DNA of 64,000 nt from Lineus longissimus (taxonomy: Eukaryota > Nemertea > Pilidiophora > Heteronemertea > Lineidae), in contig NC_088324.1 in NCBI RefSeq assembly GCF_910592395.1, forward strand, positions 8,582,953 through 8,646,952, in the 5' to 3' direction. Below are positions 9,116-19,586 of this stretch, in pieces (the stretch's first letter is position 1; each line of letters starts with the position of its first letter). A model generated the notes under the pieces. It did no database searches. It saw only the letters and a program-made list of their open reading frames with translations, and was not told where the DNA came from. The position numbers were made by a program, and so were the translations under genes.

Positions 9116-11729
9116 TAATATTCGGGAGATAAGCGCACCCTGAATATAAGCGCAGTGCGCCTAAATACGCATAAATACGGTAAGCGCTTTTGCATCTCGT
9201 TACAGTGACGTACACACCATACCTGACAGTCAATACTCCTTTGAGGACTTTGAAACAGTGCCACACTTCTTTGCAGAAGATGGAACAAAATTTCCAGGAA
9301 TTGTATCCGATTGAGCATGCATATACCAGACTCTGCTATGGTATGCATTTGCCAGAAACCGGATACAAGATCTTTAAACGTCTCCTGCTGATTGCCACGC
9401 TGATTCAAAGTCAACCCACAAAACCTTAGAACAAAAGTTTTTGAAGGAGTGTAGGCCTGCTTAAGAATACAGGGCTCAGTCCTGATGGAATGACAGCATC
9501 CCAGAAACCTTCTAATTTCCTGATATGATGACGGAAGTAGTGTAATCCCACACACGTACGAAATGACAAATGCCACAGCTAGAACTGTCATCGCCGAGAT
9601 GAGTATCCTAGCTGCCATGAATATTTGATGAAGCTTGTAAGGCATGACTTAAACATGTTAAAGGAGTAATGGCGTGATTTTAAACAAAACGTGTGTGGGA
9701 GTAAGGAGAAGATGGAGAGACTATGCCGTATCTTCCTTGTTCAGAATGGGTCGATGAAGCCAGGATAGGCAAAGAAAAAAACAAGCTGCAACAGCTATAG
9801 TTATTGCTTCTCAGATATAGATCTATGAGCAAGCAAGTCAATTCAAAGACACAATCCCCCCACCAATAAATCGTCAACTGTAGTGCTGTGACCATACTCG
9901 CCAATAAGCCAGTAAAAAGAGTTGGTATGCAGGATAAGCCACCTCGTCCGTAGGCGGAAAAGACATAACCAAAAGGATATAGTGGCATGGAAGCTTTCCT
10001 AAATAGCTGTCTAAATGGAATTGCAGATATTTTCCACTACTCGTCATTATTGGATGGATATCGATATCAATTTATATCAACTCTCTCGACCCCTGGTCTT
10101 TGTCATCTTGAAATCTCACTGAGGAGCCCTGCCAGTTGTGACCCGAGACCCCCTCCCCCCGTGAGGAGAAATAGCGAACCAGCAAAACTTGGGCCACCAC
10201 TACGTGGTGCTTACTGTCACTCGATTATTGTATTGTTGTGGCAAAGACGTGACTTCAATTTTGTCTGAGTTTTGACGTCATCCTGACCCATACCCTTAAG
10301 AACCTTAAGAAAATCGGCACCGCCGACTGGGATGCCCATACCCTAGTCGCTGTCACATACTAATATTCAATATTCGTGCCATGATATTTTGCTCGAATGA
10401 TAAAATACTGATTCTGTCCCAGTTTATGTAACCATTGGTTATATGTCATTACCCTGCACAAGTCTCTATCACCTCACGGTTATGTACACTGAGGAGTTAT
10501 TTGCCAACAGATTTTGCAGTCTCTTTCCCAATATGATCTTATATATACGAGATAATTAGTATTCCCGCCATGGCCAGCGTGACATATTGCTCATACAATA
10601 AGGAGTATCAAATCGTCTGAAGATTTGTCTCGTATGCCACTTGGTCATTTGCTGAAGGATATCGCAACAGCCTCGGGAATTACTAATCCCACACCCACAC
10701 CTCTTTCAGCGGGGTGACAAGTATACTCAGCACGACAATGGTGTTAATTAGCAAGTCATACAGGCAGTTTTTGTGTCCAAATCGGGGCTTACCACGCCCT
10801 TCCTCGGACCCAACGTTGTGTTTTTAGTTATATTATTGCAGCAAAACTCCATGGTCTTTTGCTGGAAAATCTCTATTGCATGGGGGCTAAAGTCTTCTCG
10901 TCAGGCCTGCTTCTTTGATAGAAATAACCACCCATTGCTGGGACATGGATGTGCATACCTCTACCTATGCGAGTGACCCCCAAGAATGACATCCCAAAGC
11001 CCCAATCAGCCCTTCACTATAGTATGCCTGGCCTCGTCGTTAGCATAAGTGTTGGTTAAATCGGTGATGGAGAAGGCATGATAAGTACACAAATCTAGGG
11101 TGCTTAAGGTCAAGATATACCGGCCACCAAGTTAGTTGGTGACGTGTCCTTCCTGTCTGAGTTTGTAAACTTGACATTCCTTACCAACAAAATATCTCAA
11201 ACTTGCTCTCTATCTGGGACACCCTGTAGACGATAGCATTCAGGTTACAAGACTGATCATGATGAGCCTTATCGTTGCGGTACATTCAGCATCAATCAGT
11301 CGTTCAATAATAACTCAATTTTCTTCAGTTTGGTCGCGGATCAATCTCGATATAAACAGTGCTACGCTATGCTCAATAACAAAGGTCTGAATTTACAGCA
11401 TTTGTGAATCGATGGCAAGTCGCGAGCGCTCAGTCACTTTGCCTTAAAGACCTACCACTCTGGCCATGTGCCAGTGCAAGTTGTTTGATATCGCTTGCTC
11501 TGGCTTTTCATTTAGGGGCATTAACACTTTTTGGTTTTCAGATCTGGCCTGTTGGTGGCCTAACAGTGAACAAGATTGATCAAAAATTTAGTATCAAAAG
11601 TCATCTGACTGATAAGTAGTTTAAAAATTACAACAGGCAGGGTACACCCTACATAGTTGCCATACGTCCACTAAATGCCATTGATATTATGACCTAGATA
11701 CTCATCGACCATTTAAATTGAGCAAGCGA

Positions 11730-12040
11730 AAACAAATCAATGTATTTCGAAGAAATGGTTTCTTCGAATCCAAGAACAGAATAGATTTGTCATCAAAGAA
11801 AGAAAGAAGTCCAAGCAGTCAATCACTGCGTTGAATGCGGCCATCTTTATATTTGCAACACATGCACAGACGTGCATACACGAAACAAGGCAACTCGGGA
11901 ACATGTTGTGGTGCATTTAAGGAAGAAAGACATATGCAAACCGCATGACTCGCTGTTGAATAGTTATTGCCAGGACTACAAAAAAACAAATCAATGTATT
12001 TCGAAGAAATGGTTTCTTCGAATCCAAGAACAGAATAGAT
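11730..12040 (+). pseudogene. Detached TRIM B-box fragment flanked by direct repeats (unit 1)
   Basis: About 200 bp (11783-11985) match the B-box coding part of copy B (about 13083-13288) and preserve Cys/His-rich coding sequence. Roughly 54-bp direct repeats flank it at about 11730-11783 and 11986-12040. Each direct repeat contains a perfect hairpin: CGAAGAAA, loop TGG, TTTCTTCG. The fragment lacks the RING, coiled coil and propeller. It may be a captured exon fragment or an aberrant duplication product. It precedes the complete gene by about 0.7 kb and is present in both spacers. Confidence 0.75.
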
Positions 12041-12720
12041 TGGCTGGTTTATAGGCACAGGATAGGATCACAGCACAGTTAACATTTCCAACAGTTTAGC
12101 AAAATAAACAGGACTACAGTGTGTTGGGACATTCGACAGCTGAGTTTCAGTTGTAGCACACACGAAGTGGACATCAAGGACATTTTCACTTCCTGTATGA
12201 TCCACTGCCACGAAGTTTATAATTGTGTCAATATTTCAAAACGGTAGGTTTTTGTACTTTAGACGTTTTCAAACAAACATAAAATGCATTCCACTTCCAG
12301 TCCATAAATTTTGAACAAAAAAAGTTTTCTAGACAGCATCATCTCAGTACAATGCTCGACTATCAGTGGAAGCAGTCTTTTTACCTAGAGCCTTCTCGAA
12401 ATGATTAGTCCAGTCCAGACACATGTGTAATGGTAAATAACAATGTATAGGGTACTTTTCCTTGGGGTTGGAGCCCTTTCTCAATGTGCTCATAAGCCAA
12501 AGTCAGACAAAGCGTTTTCAAAGGTCTGCACTAAAACAGCTATTTCTTTAAAAATTCTTTGAAATTCTCCCGATTGTCTAAATTCTGCAGACGCTCGGAA
12601 AAGAGTTCCAATGCAGGGGCCCGCCCGCAGCTGAAAAGCTTTGATCCTTGTACACAGTCCCAGTAAAACGAATAACTCTAAGCTCTGTTTATCATTGCAG
12701 ACTGAAAGAACACCAGTCCG

Positions 12721-14730
12721 ATGGCGTCACAAGCAACAGGTTTGGCTGACGTTTGCGTTGTGTGCCTCCAGTCAAGACCACTGAAGTTAGTAGGTAAATG
12801 CAAGCATAGATTCTGTTCCAAGTGCTTGTTCGACATCATTGAGGGCAAGGAGGGTGATGTTTTTGCCTGTCCAACGTGCAAGGTCGACTGTCTTTGTCCA
12901 ACAGATGGTCTAGAGGGGCTGGTCGACTTCACAGGTGGGGATGAGGCAGCAGAAGATGCTGGTGTGGAGGAAGGAAGAAGGGGTGGAGTGAAAGACCTTG
13001 GGGTGGTACCAGGAGTACCTGATAGGGAAACGACACAAGAGCCAGGAACTGAGTGTGCTGATACCGTGTTGGATGTAAGATGTAAGATTTGTCATCAAAG
13101 AAAGAAGGAAGTCCAAGCAGTCAATCTCTGCGTTGAATGCGGCCATCTTTATATTTGCAACACATGCACAGACGTGCATTCACGAAACAAGGCAACTCGG
13201 GAACATGTTGTGGTGCCTTTAAGGAAGAAAGACATATGCAAACCGCATGACTCGTTGTTGAATAGTTATTGCCAGGACTGCAAAAAACCAGTATGTATGG
13301 TGTGTATTATGTGGGAGCATGGGGAACACAGCATTGAAAAGTTGGGGGACTTTGTTGATGGAAAAGTTGCGGCACTGAATCAAGTTCTGAAGAGGAGGGC
13401 AAAACGATTGAGAGAACTACAGCATCAGATGTACGAGTTGATGGCGTTGATAGGGGAGGCAGCCGTGTTTGATAAGGAGGATATGTTGGTAAAGGAAATT
13501 GAAGACCACGCTGAAAAGTGTATTGCAGGGATAGTGAAATGGATGGATGATTTGAAAAATCAGGTCAAGGCAAACCACAAGGTGATCAGGGATCTACCAG
13601 AAGATTTGGAGAAAGTCCAGAAGGCAGTTGAACAGTTGCAGAGGCCCATTGAGAGAGCTGTAGAGTTGCTGGGAAAGAAAGAGCATCACCTGCTGTACCT
13701 TGACAAGCTGCTAATAATGCAGCAGGAGGTGGCTGCGGTTGCAGACGTTGGGAATGACATCAAAGACACAGGACACTGGAGTCAAATTCTTGAGTTACAT
13801 AATTACAACTATCACTTTATTCCTGGAGAATTGCCCAGTGATCTTGGCGGGATCAGCAAAACAGTCGCCAGACCATGTGAAAGTATTGCTGAGGTGATCT
13901 TCAAGCACACAATCCAAGCAGATTCGACTGACATGTTCATTCCCTGTGTGGCCAACCTTGGTTTCAATTTTGCAGTTGCTCACCCAACCAGGCACAGGGA
14001 ACCATCAGGGGCAATTGACATCTACGAATTACCTGGTACCCTGAAACGCACATTTAAGGCCCACGTGCCTCCCCTTTACGACATGTCTTCAACGCCTGAC
14101 GGTAAACTTTCTGTGTTGTCTGATGGGTCAGGTGGAAATAACTGCCGAGTCAAACTGTTCGATGTAGAGAATGGTTACATGAGCTGCACCGGTGACATCG
14201 ACATTGCCAAACCTCTATCTCTTGGTGTTACCACCCGACATCAGTACGCAATTATAGGGAGGAATGGGCAAGGAGAAGTATGGATCATAATCACTGACAA
14301 GGAGGGCATTGTTCTTTTCAAACATCAATGCGATACCGCTGAAAAAATATACTGGAATCCGGAGGTGAATCCTAGAATAACATGCAGTCGAGATTTCATA
14401 TTTGTAGCAGCTATGCAAATGTCTGTGACCTACAAACTACAGGATGCAGGATTGTTGCATGTATCCACCGGCCGATATATCGGATCTTTGACCGACATAT
14501 CCGCTACAGTGATGAATGATCTCTTTCGAATTTGCACATGGAAAAATAATGTAAACCTGTACAGACATAAAATGAGGAGAGGCACTAAATATGGTTGGGA
14601 CCACAGAGGTCAATTGAAAGTTTGTGATGAGGAAGCATCATGTGCAGATATGGGAGCCCGCCTCTCCACAAGAGATGGCCACATTGTTGTGACATACGGT
14701 CGAACAATCAGGGTGTTCAAACTGCTTTAA
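12721..14730 (+). CDS. TRIM-type RING/B-box/coiled-coil protein with C-terminal beta-propeller, copy B
   Basis: This 669-residue predicted E3 ubiquitin ligase is encoded in one coding exon. A 3' splice site ends at 12700, leaving 20 bases of 5' UTR before the ATG. The RING is C3HC4: C12, C15, C27, H29, C32, C35, C50, C53. A linker (70-118) is acidic and Gly-rich. B-box 1 spans about 121-161 (C121, C124, C137, C140, C146, C149, H153, H161). B-box 2 is C172, H175, C183, C186, C191, C194, H199, H202. A coiled coil lies at about 210-340. The last 290 residues contain repeated beta-strand patterns like NHL/WD propellers (PDGKLSVLS, repeated hydrophobic strands, closing RTIRVFKLL). All zinc ligands are present. 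Family members such as TRIM2/3/56-like proteins ubiquitinate targets bound by the C-terminal domain, often in innate immunity. No specific orthologue is recognised. Confidence 0.92.
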   Translation: MASQATGLADVCVVCLQSRPLKLVGKCKHRFCSKCLFDIIEGKEGDVFACPTCKVDCLCPTDGLEGLVDFTGGDEAAEDAGVEEGRRGGVKDLGVVPGVPDRETTQEPGTECADTVLDVRCKICHQRKKEVQAVNLCVECGHLYICNTCTDVHSRNKATREHVVVPLRKKDICKPHDSLLNSYCQDCKKPVCMVCIMWEHGEHSIEKLGDFVDGKVAALNQVLKRRAKRLRELQHQMYELMALIGEAAVFDKEDMLVKEIEDHAEKCIAGIVKWMDDLKNQVKANHKVIRDLPEDLEKVQKAVEQLQRPIERAVELLGKKEHHLLYLDKLLIMQQEVAAVADVGNDIKDTGHWSQILELHNYNYHFIPGELPSDLGGISKTVARPCESIAEVIFKHTIQADSTDMFIPCVANLGFNFAVAHPTRHREPSGAIDIYELPGTLKRTFKAHVPPLYDMSSTPDGKLSVLSDGSGGNNCRVKLFDVENGYMSCTGDIDIAKPLSLGVTTRHQYAIIGRNGQGEVWIIITDKEGIVLFKHQCDTAEKIYWNPEVNPRITCSRDFIFVAAMQMSVTYKLQDAGLLHVSTGRYIGSLTDISATVMNDLFRICTWKNNVNLYRHKMRRGTKYGWDHRGQLKVCDEEASCADMGARLSTRDGHIVVTYGRTIRVFKLL

Positions 14731-17700
14731 ATCTAACCTCTTTCTCCCCGGAGCTCGTCTTACTTGTTTTGATCTGAAAACCGAGGCGAATTTCTCTATC
14801 ATACAAGTATGCGCCGCTGACTCACAGACGTGCGCCAAGCTCAATGGGAATATTGAATTGGCAAGTTAGAGGAGAAAGACCCTGTCATCAGGGTCGTGAC
14901 TAACAAATTATGGAAATAAACCCTCCCAATCCAGTTCTTGTGGGGAACGTTTATCCGGCAAGGGATTTCTTCATTTGATCACAAAGGGCAAGGTTAGGGG
15001 CATCAGGAACTGTGATTATCTTTGGCGAAGGATTGAGGTCCTACGCGTCTTGCAGTGAAGCTAATAGACTCTAGCTTTTATCATGCATGAAGCATGGGCG
15101 GGTCAAATCATTTGTAAATCTGTTGGTGTAATCGGCTTGATAAAGAACACTGTGCAAGGATGAACGATGATTTTGGTGGCAAACATTGCAAACTTCCTGC
15201 ATTAAAAATCATCGCCTTTAACAATTTGCTTCCAAATCAACTCCAATTATTTTCAGTTGCAGTGACAAACGTTACCTGTTTGCAGGACACTTTAGGTTGA
15301 GACCTCTTTCATGACAGTGTGAAGTTTAGATTACCTCCTAGCAAAGTGGTACACTTTCAAATATTGACAGTCTATAGGAATGACATCAGGCAATCGGCAC
15401 CCAGAAATTACCTTCAAATGAGTATTTGTTTTATGGAATTGCAGAAAAAATTATCCATCTCAAATTACAAGTATCATGAGAGAGGTCGCTTCCAAGTCAC
15501 ATTCTCAAGATTTATTTTTACTCAGCATCAGTATCAGCGTTCACTCTGCACTTGGAGGCATTACACCCGATGAGTATTCCTCCCCAAGGCAGAATACTGT
15601 ATTTATATATAATGCGTATTTAGGCGCATGCGCATAGAAATAAAACTGCTTGTTTTCACCTGTGTTTAACCTGGTCAAATTTGCCGTTCTTAAGCGCATG
15701 CGGATAATTCTATACTATACTGTTTCTTATACTGTGTGGTGCATGTGACTTCGCAGCGTCCCAGAAGAGTGGGATTCTTGTATGGCCGATGCAACTGTGC
15801 TTTACCTCGCACACTGTGCGGTCCTCGCCAGGTTGTGGGATTATTATTGGATTATTACACATACATATGTTCGTTTTATATTGTAAACAGTAGATATTAG
15901 ATTAAATATAACCAGCATTTGTGTAAAACAAACAACACAGGTTTTGTAAGTTATCTTCGCTTAATTTTTTCTCATTGTTAAGCGCATGTGCTAATATTCA
16001 GGAGATAAGCGCACCCTGAATATAAGCGCAGTGCGCCTAAATACGCATAAATACGGTAAGCGCTTTTGCATCTCGTTACAGTGACGTACACACCATACCT
16101 GACAGTCAATACTCCTTTGAGGACTTTGAAACAGTGCCACACTTCTTTGCAGAAGATGGAACAAAATTTCCAGGAATTGTATCCGATTAAGCATGCATAT
16201 ACCAGACTCTGCTATGGTATGCATTTGCCAGAAACCGGATACAAGATCTTTAAACGTCTCCTGCTGATTGCCACGCTGATTCAAAGTCAACCCACAAAAC
16301 CTAAGAAACAAAAGTTTTCAAAGGAGTGTAGGCCTGCTTAAGAATACAGGGCTCAGTCCTGATGGAAGGACAGCATCCCAGAAACCTTCTAATTTCCTGA
16401 TATGATGACGGAAGTAGAGTAATCCCACACACGTACGAAATGACAAATGCCACAGCTAGAACTGTCATCGCCGAGATGAGTATCCTAGCTGCCATGAATA
16501 TTTGATGAAGCTTGTAAGGCATGACTTAAACATGTTAAAGGAGGAATGGCGTGATTTCAGTGCCCGCTAAACAAAACGTGTGTGGGAGTAAGGAGAAGAT
16601 GGAGAGACTATGGGGTATCTTCCTTGTTCAGAATGGGTCGATGAAGCCAGGATAGGCAAAGAAAAAAACAAGCTGCAACAGCTATAGTTATTGCTTCTCA
16701 GATATAGATCTATGAGCAAGCAAGTCAATTCAAAGACACAATCCCCCACCAATAAATCGTCAACTGTAGTGCTGTGACCATACTCACCAATAAGCCAGTA
16801 AAAAGAGTTGGTACGCAGGATAAGCCACCTCGTCCGTAGGCGGAAAAGACATAACCAAAAGGATATAGTGGCATGGAAGTTTTCCTAAATAGCTGTCTAA
16901 ATGGAATTGCAGATATTTTCCACTACTCGTCATTATTGGATGGATATCGATATCAATTTATATCAACTCTCTCGACCCCTGGTCTTTGTCATCTTGGAAT
17001 CTCACTGAGGAGCCCTGCCAGTTGTGACCCGAGACCCCCCCCCCTGTGAGGAGAAATAGGGAACCAGCAAAACTTGGGCCGCCACTACGTGGTGCTTACT
17101 GTCACTCGATTATTGTATTGTTGTGGCAAAGACGTGACTTCAATTTTGTCCGAGTTTTGACGTCATCCTGACCCATACCCTTAAGAAAATCGGCACCGCC
17201 GACTGGGATGCCCATACCCTAGTCGCTGTCACATACTAATATTCAATATTCGTGCCATGATATTTTGCTCGAATGATAAAATACTGATTCTGTCCCAGTT
17301 TATGTAACCATTGGTTATATGTCATTACCCTGCACAAGTCTCTATCCCCTCACGGTTATGTACACTGAGGAGTTATTTGCCAACAGATTTTGCAGTCTCT
17401 TTCCCAATATGATCTCATATATACGAGATAATTAGCATTCCCGCCATGGCCAGCGTGACATATTGCTCATACCATAAGGAGTATCAAATCGTCTGAAGAT
17501 TTGTCTCGTATGCCACTTGGTCATTTGCTGAAGGATATCGCAACAGCCTGGGGAATTACTAATCCCACACCCACACCCCTTTCAGCGGGGTGACAAGTAT
17601 ACTCAGCACGACAATGGTGTTAATTAGCAAGTCGTACAGGCAGTTTTTGTGTCCAAATCGGGGCTTACCACGCCCTTCCTGGGACCCAACGTTGTGTTTT

Positions 17701-19566
17701 TAGTTATATTATTGCAGCAAAACTCCATGGTCTTTTGCTGGAAAATCTCTATTGCATGGGGGCTAAAGTCTTCTCGTCAGGCCTGCTTCTTTGATAGAAA
17801 TAACCACCCATTGCTGGGACATGGATGTGCATACCTCTACCTATGCGAGTGACCCCCAAGAATGACATCCCAAAGCCCCAATCAGCCCTTCACTATAGTA
17901 TGCCTGGCCTCGTCGTTAGCATAAGTGTTGGTTAAATCGGTGATGGAGAAGGCATGATAAGTACACAAATCTAGGGTGCTTAAGGTCAAGATATACCGGC
18001 CACCAAGTTAGTTGGTGACGTGTCCTTCCTGTCTGAGTTTGTAAACTTGACATTCCTTACCAACAAAATATCTCAAACTTGCTCTCTATCTGGGACACCC
18101 TGTAGACGATAGCATTCAGGTTACAAGACTGATCATGATGAGCCTTATCGTTGCGGTACATTCAGCATCAATCAGTCGTTCAATAATAACTCAATTTTCT
18201 TCAGTTTGGTCGCGGATCAATCTCGATATAAACAGTGCTACGCTATGCTCAATAACAAAGGTCTGAATTTACAGCATTTGTGAATCGATGGCAAGTCGCG
18301 AGCGCTCAGTCACTTTGCCTTAAAGACCTACCAGGCCATGTGCCAGTGCAAGTTGTTTGATATCGCTTGCTCTGGCTTTTCATTTAGGGGCATTAACACT
18401 TTTTGGTTTTCAGATCTGGCCTGTTGGTGGCCTAACAGTGAACAAGATTGATCAAAAATTTAGTATCAAAAGTCATCTGACTGATAAGTAGTTTAAAAAT
18501 TACAACAGGCAGGGTACACCCTACATAGTTGCCATACGTCCACTAAATGCCATTGATATCATGACCTAGATACTCATCGACCATGGAGGAAGCGAAAACA
18601 AATCAATGTATTTCGAAGAAATGGTTTCTTCGAATCCAAGAACAGAAAAGATTTGTCATCAAAGAAAGAAAGAAGTCCAAGCAGTCAATCACTGCATTGA
18701 ATGCGGCCATCTTTATATTTGCAACACATGCACAGACGTGCATTCACGAAACAAGGCAACTCGGGAACATGTTGTGGTGCATTTAAGGAAGAAAGACATA
18801 TGCAAACCGCATGACTCGCTGTTGAATAGTTATTGCCAGGACTACAAAAAAACAAATCAATGTATTTCGAAGAAATGGTTTCTTCGAATCCAAGAACAGA
18901 ATAGATTGGCTGGTTTATAGGCACAGGATAGGATCACAGCACAGTTAACATTTCCAACAGTTTAGCAAAATAAACAGGACTACAGTGTGTTGGGACATTC
19001 GACAGCTGAGTTTCAGTTGTAGCACACACGAAGTGGACATCAAGGACATTTTCACTTCCTGTATGATCCACTGCCACGAAGTTTATAATTGTGTCAATAT
19101 TTCAAAACGGTAGGTTTTTGTACTTTAGACGTTTTCAAACAAACATAAAATGCATTCCACTTCCAGTCCATAAATTTTGAACAAAAAAAGTTTTCTAGAC
19201 AGCATCATCTCAGTACAATGCTCGACTATCAGTGGAAGCAGTCTTTTTACCTAGAGCCTTCTCGAAATGATTAGTCCAGTCCAGACACATGTGTAATGGT
19301 AAATAACAATGTATAGGGTACTTTTCCTTGGGGTTGGAGCCCTTTCTCAATGTGCTCATAAGCCAAAGTCAGACAAAGCGTTTTCAAAGGTCTGCACTAA
19401 AACAGCTATTTCTTTAAAAATTCTTTGAAATTCTCCCGATTGTCTAAATTCTGCAGACGCTCGGAAAAGAGTTCCAATGCAGGGGCCCGCCCGCAGCTGA
19501 AAAGCTTTGATCCTTGTACACAGTCCCAGTAAAACGAATAACTCTAAGCTCTGTTTATCATTGCAG
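14731..19566 (+). other. Array spacer, unit 2 (noncoding as far as seen)
   Basis: This is the second copy of the spacer at 7851-12700, with the same palindrome cluster near 15626-15995 and the B-box fragment at about 18596-18906. Minus-strand frames present in unit 1 are split here by small indels (15991-16311 and 16301-16522), which argues against coding. The spacer ends in the 3' splice site (to 19566) that precedes TRIM copy C. Confidence 0.7.
18596..18906 (+). pseudogene. Detached TRIM B-box fragment flanked by direct repeats (unit 2)
   Basis: This is the same arrangement as at 11730-12040: a B-box coding fragment between two hairpin-containing direct repeats. Here an ATG in good context (18583, CCATGG) leads into the left repeat, and the frame starting at 18606 stays open for 104 codons through the whole B-box piece. 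Conservation of the fragment between units may only reflect recent duplication of the whole unit. Confidence 0.72.
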
Positions 19567-19586
19567 ACTGAAAGAACACCAGTCTG

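Larger units (their letters stand above)
7851..12700 (+). other. Array spacer, unit 1 (noncoding as far as seen)
   Basis: This stretch lies between TRIM copy A and copy B and is repeated at 14731-19566. It contains three GCGCATGCG-type palindromes, a detached B-box fragment (11730-12040) and short minus-strand frames with hydrophobic stretches (9115-9645, 9680-9988). Those frames are broken by indels in the second unit, so I do not call them genes. The last bases, 12683-12700, are a pyrimidine-rich 3' splice site for the TRIM copy B exon, so part of this spacer is promoter, 5' UTR exon and intron of that gene. Confidence 0.7.
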
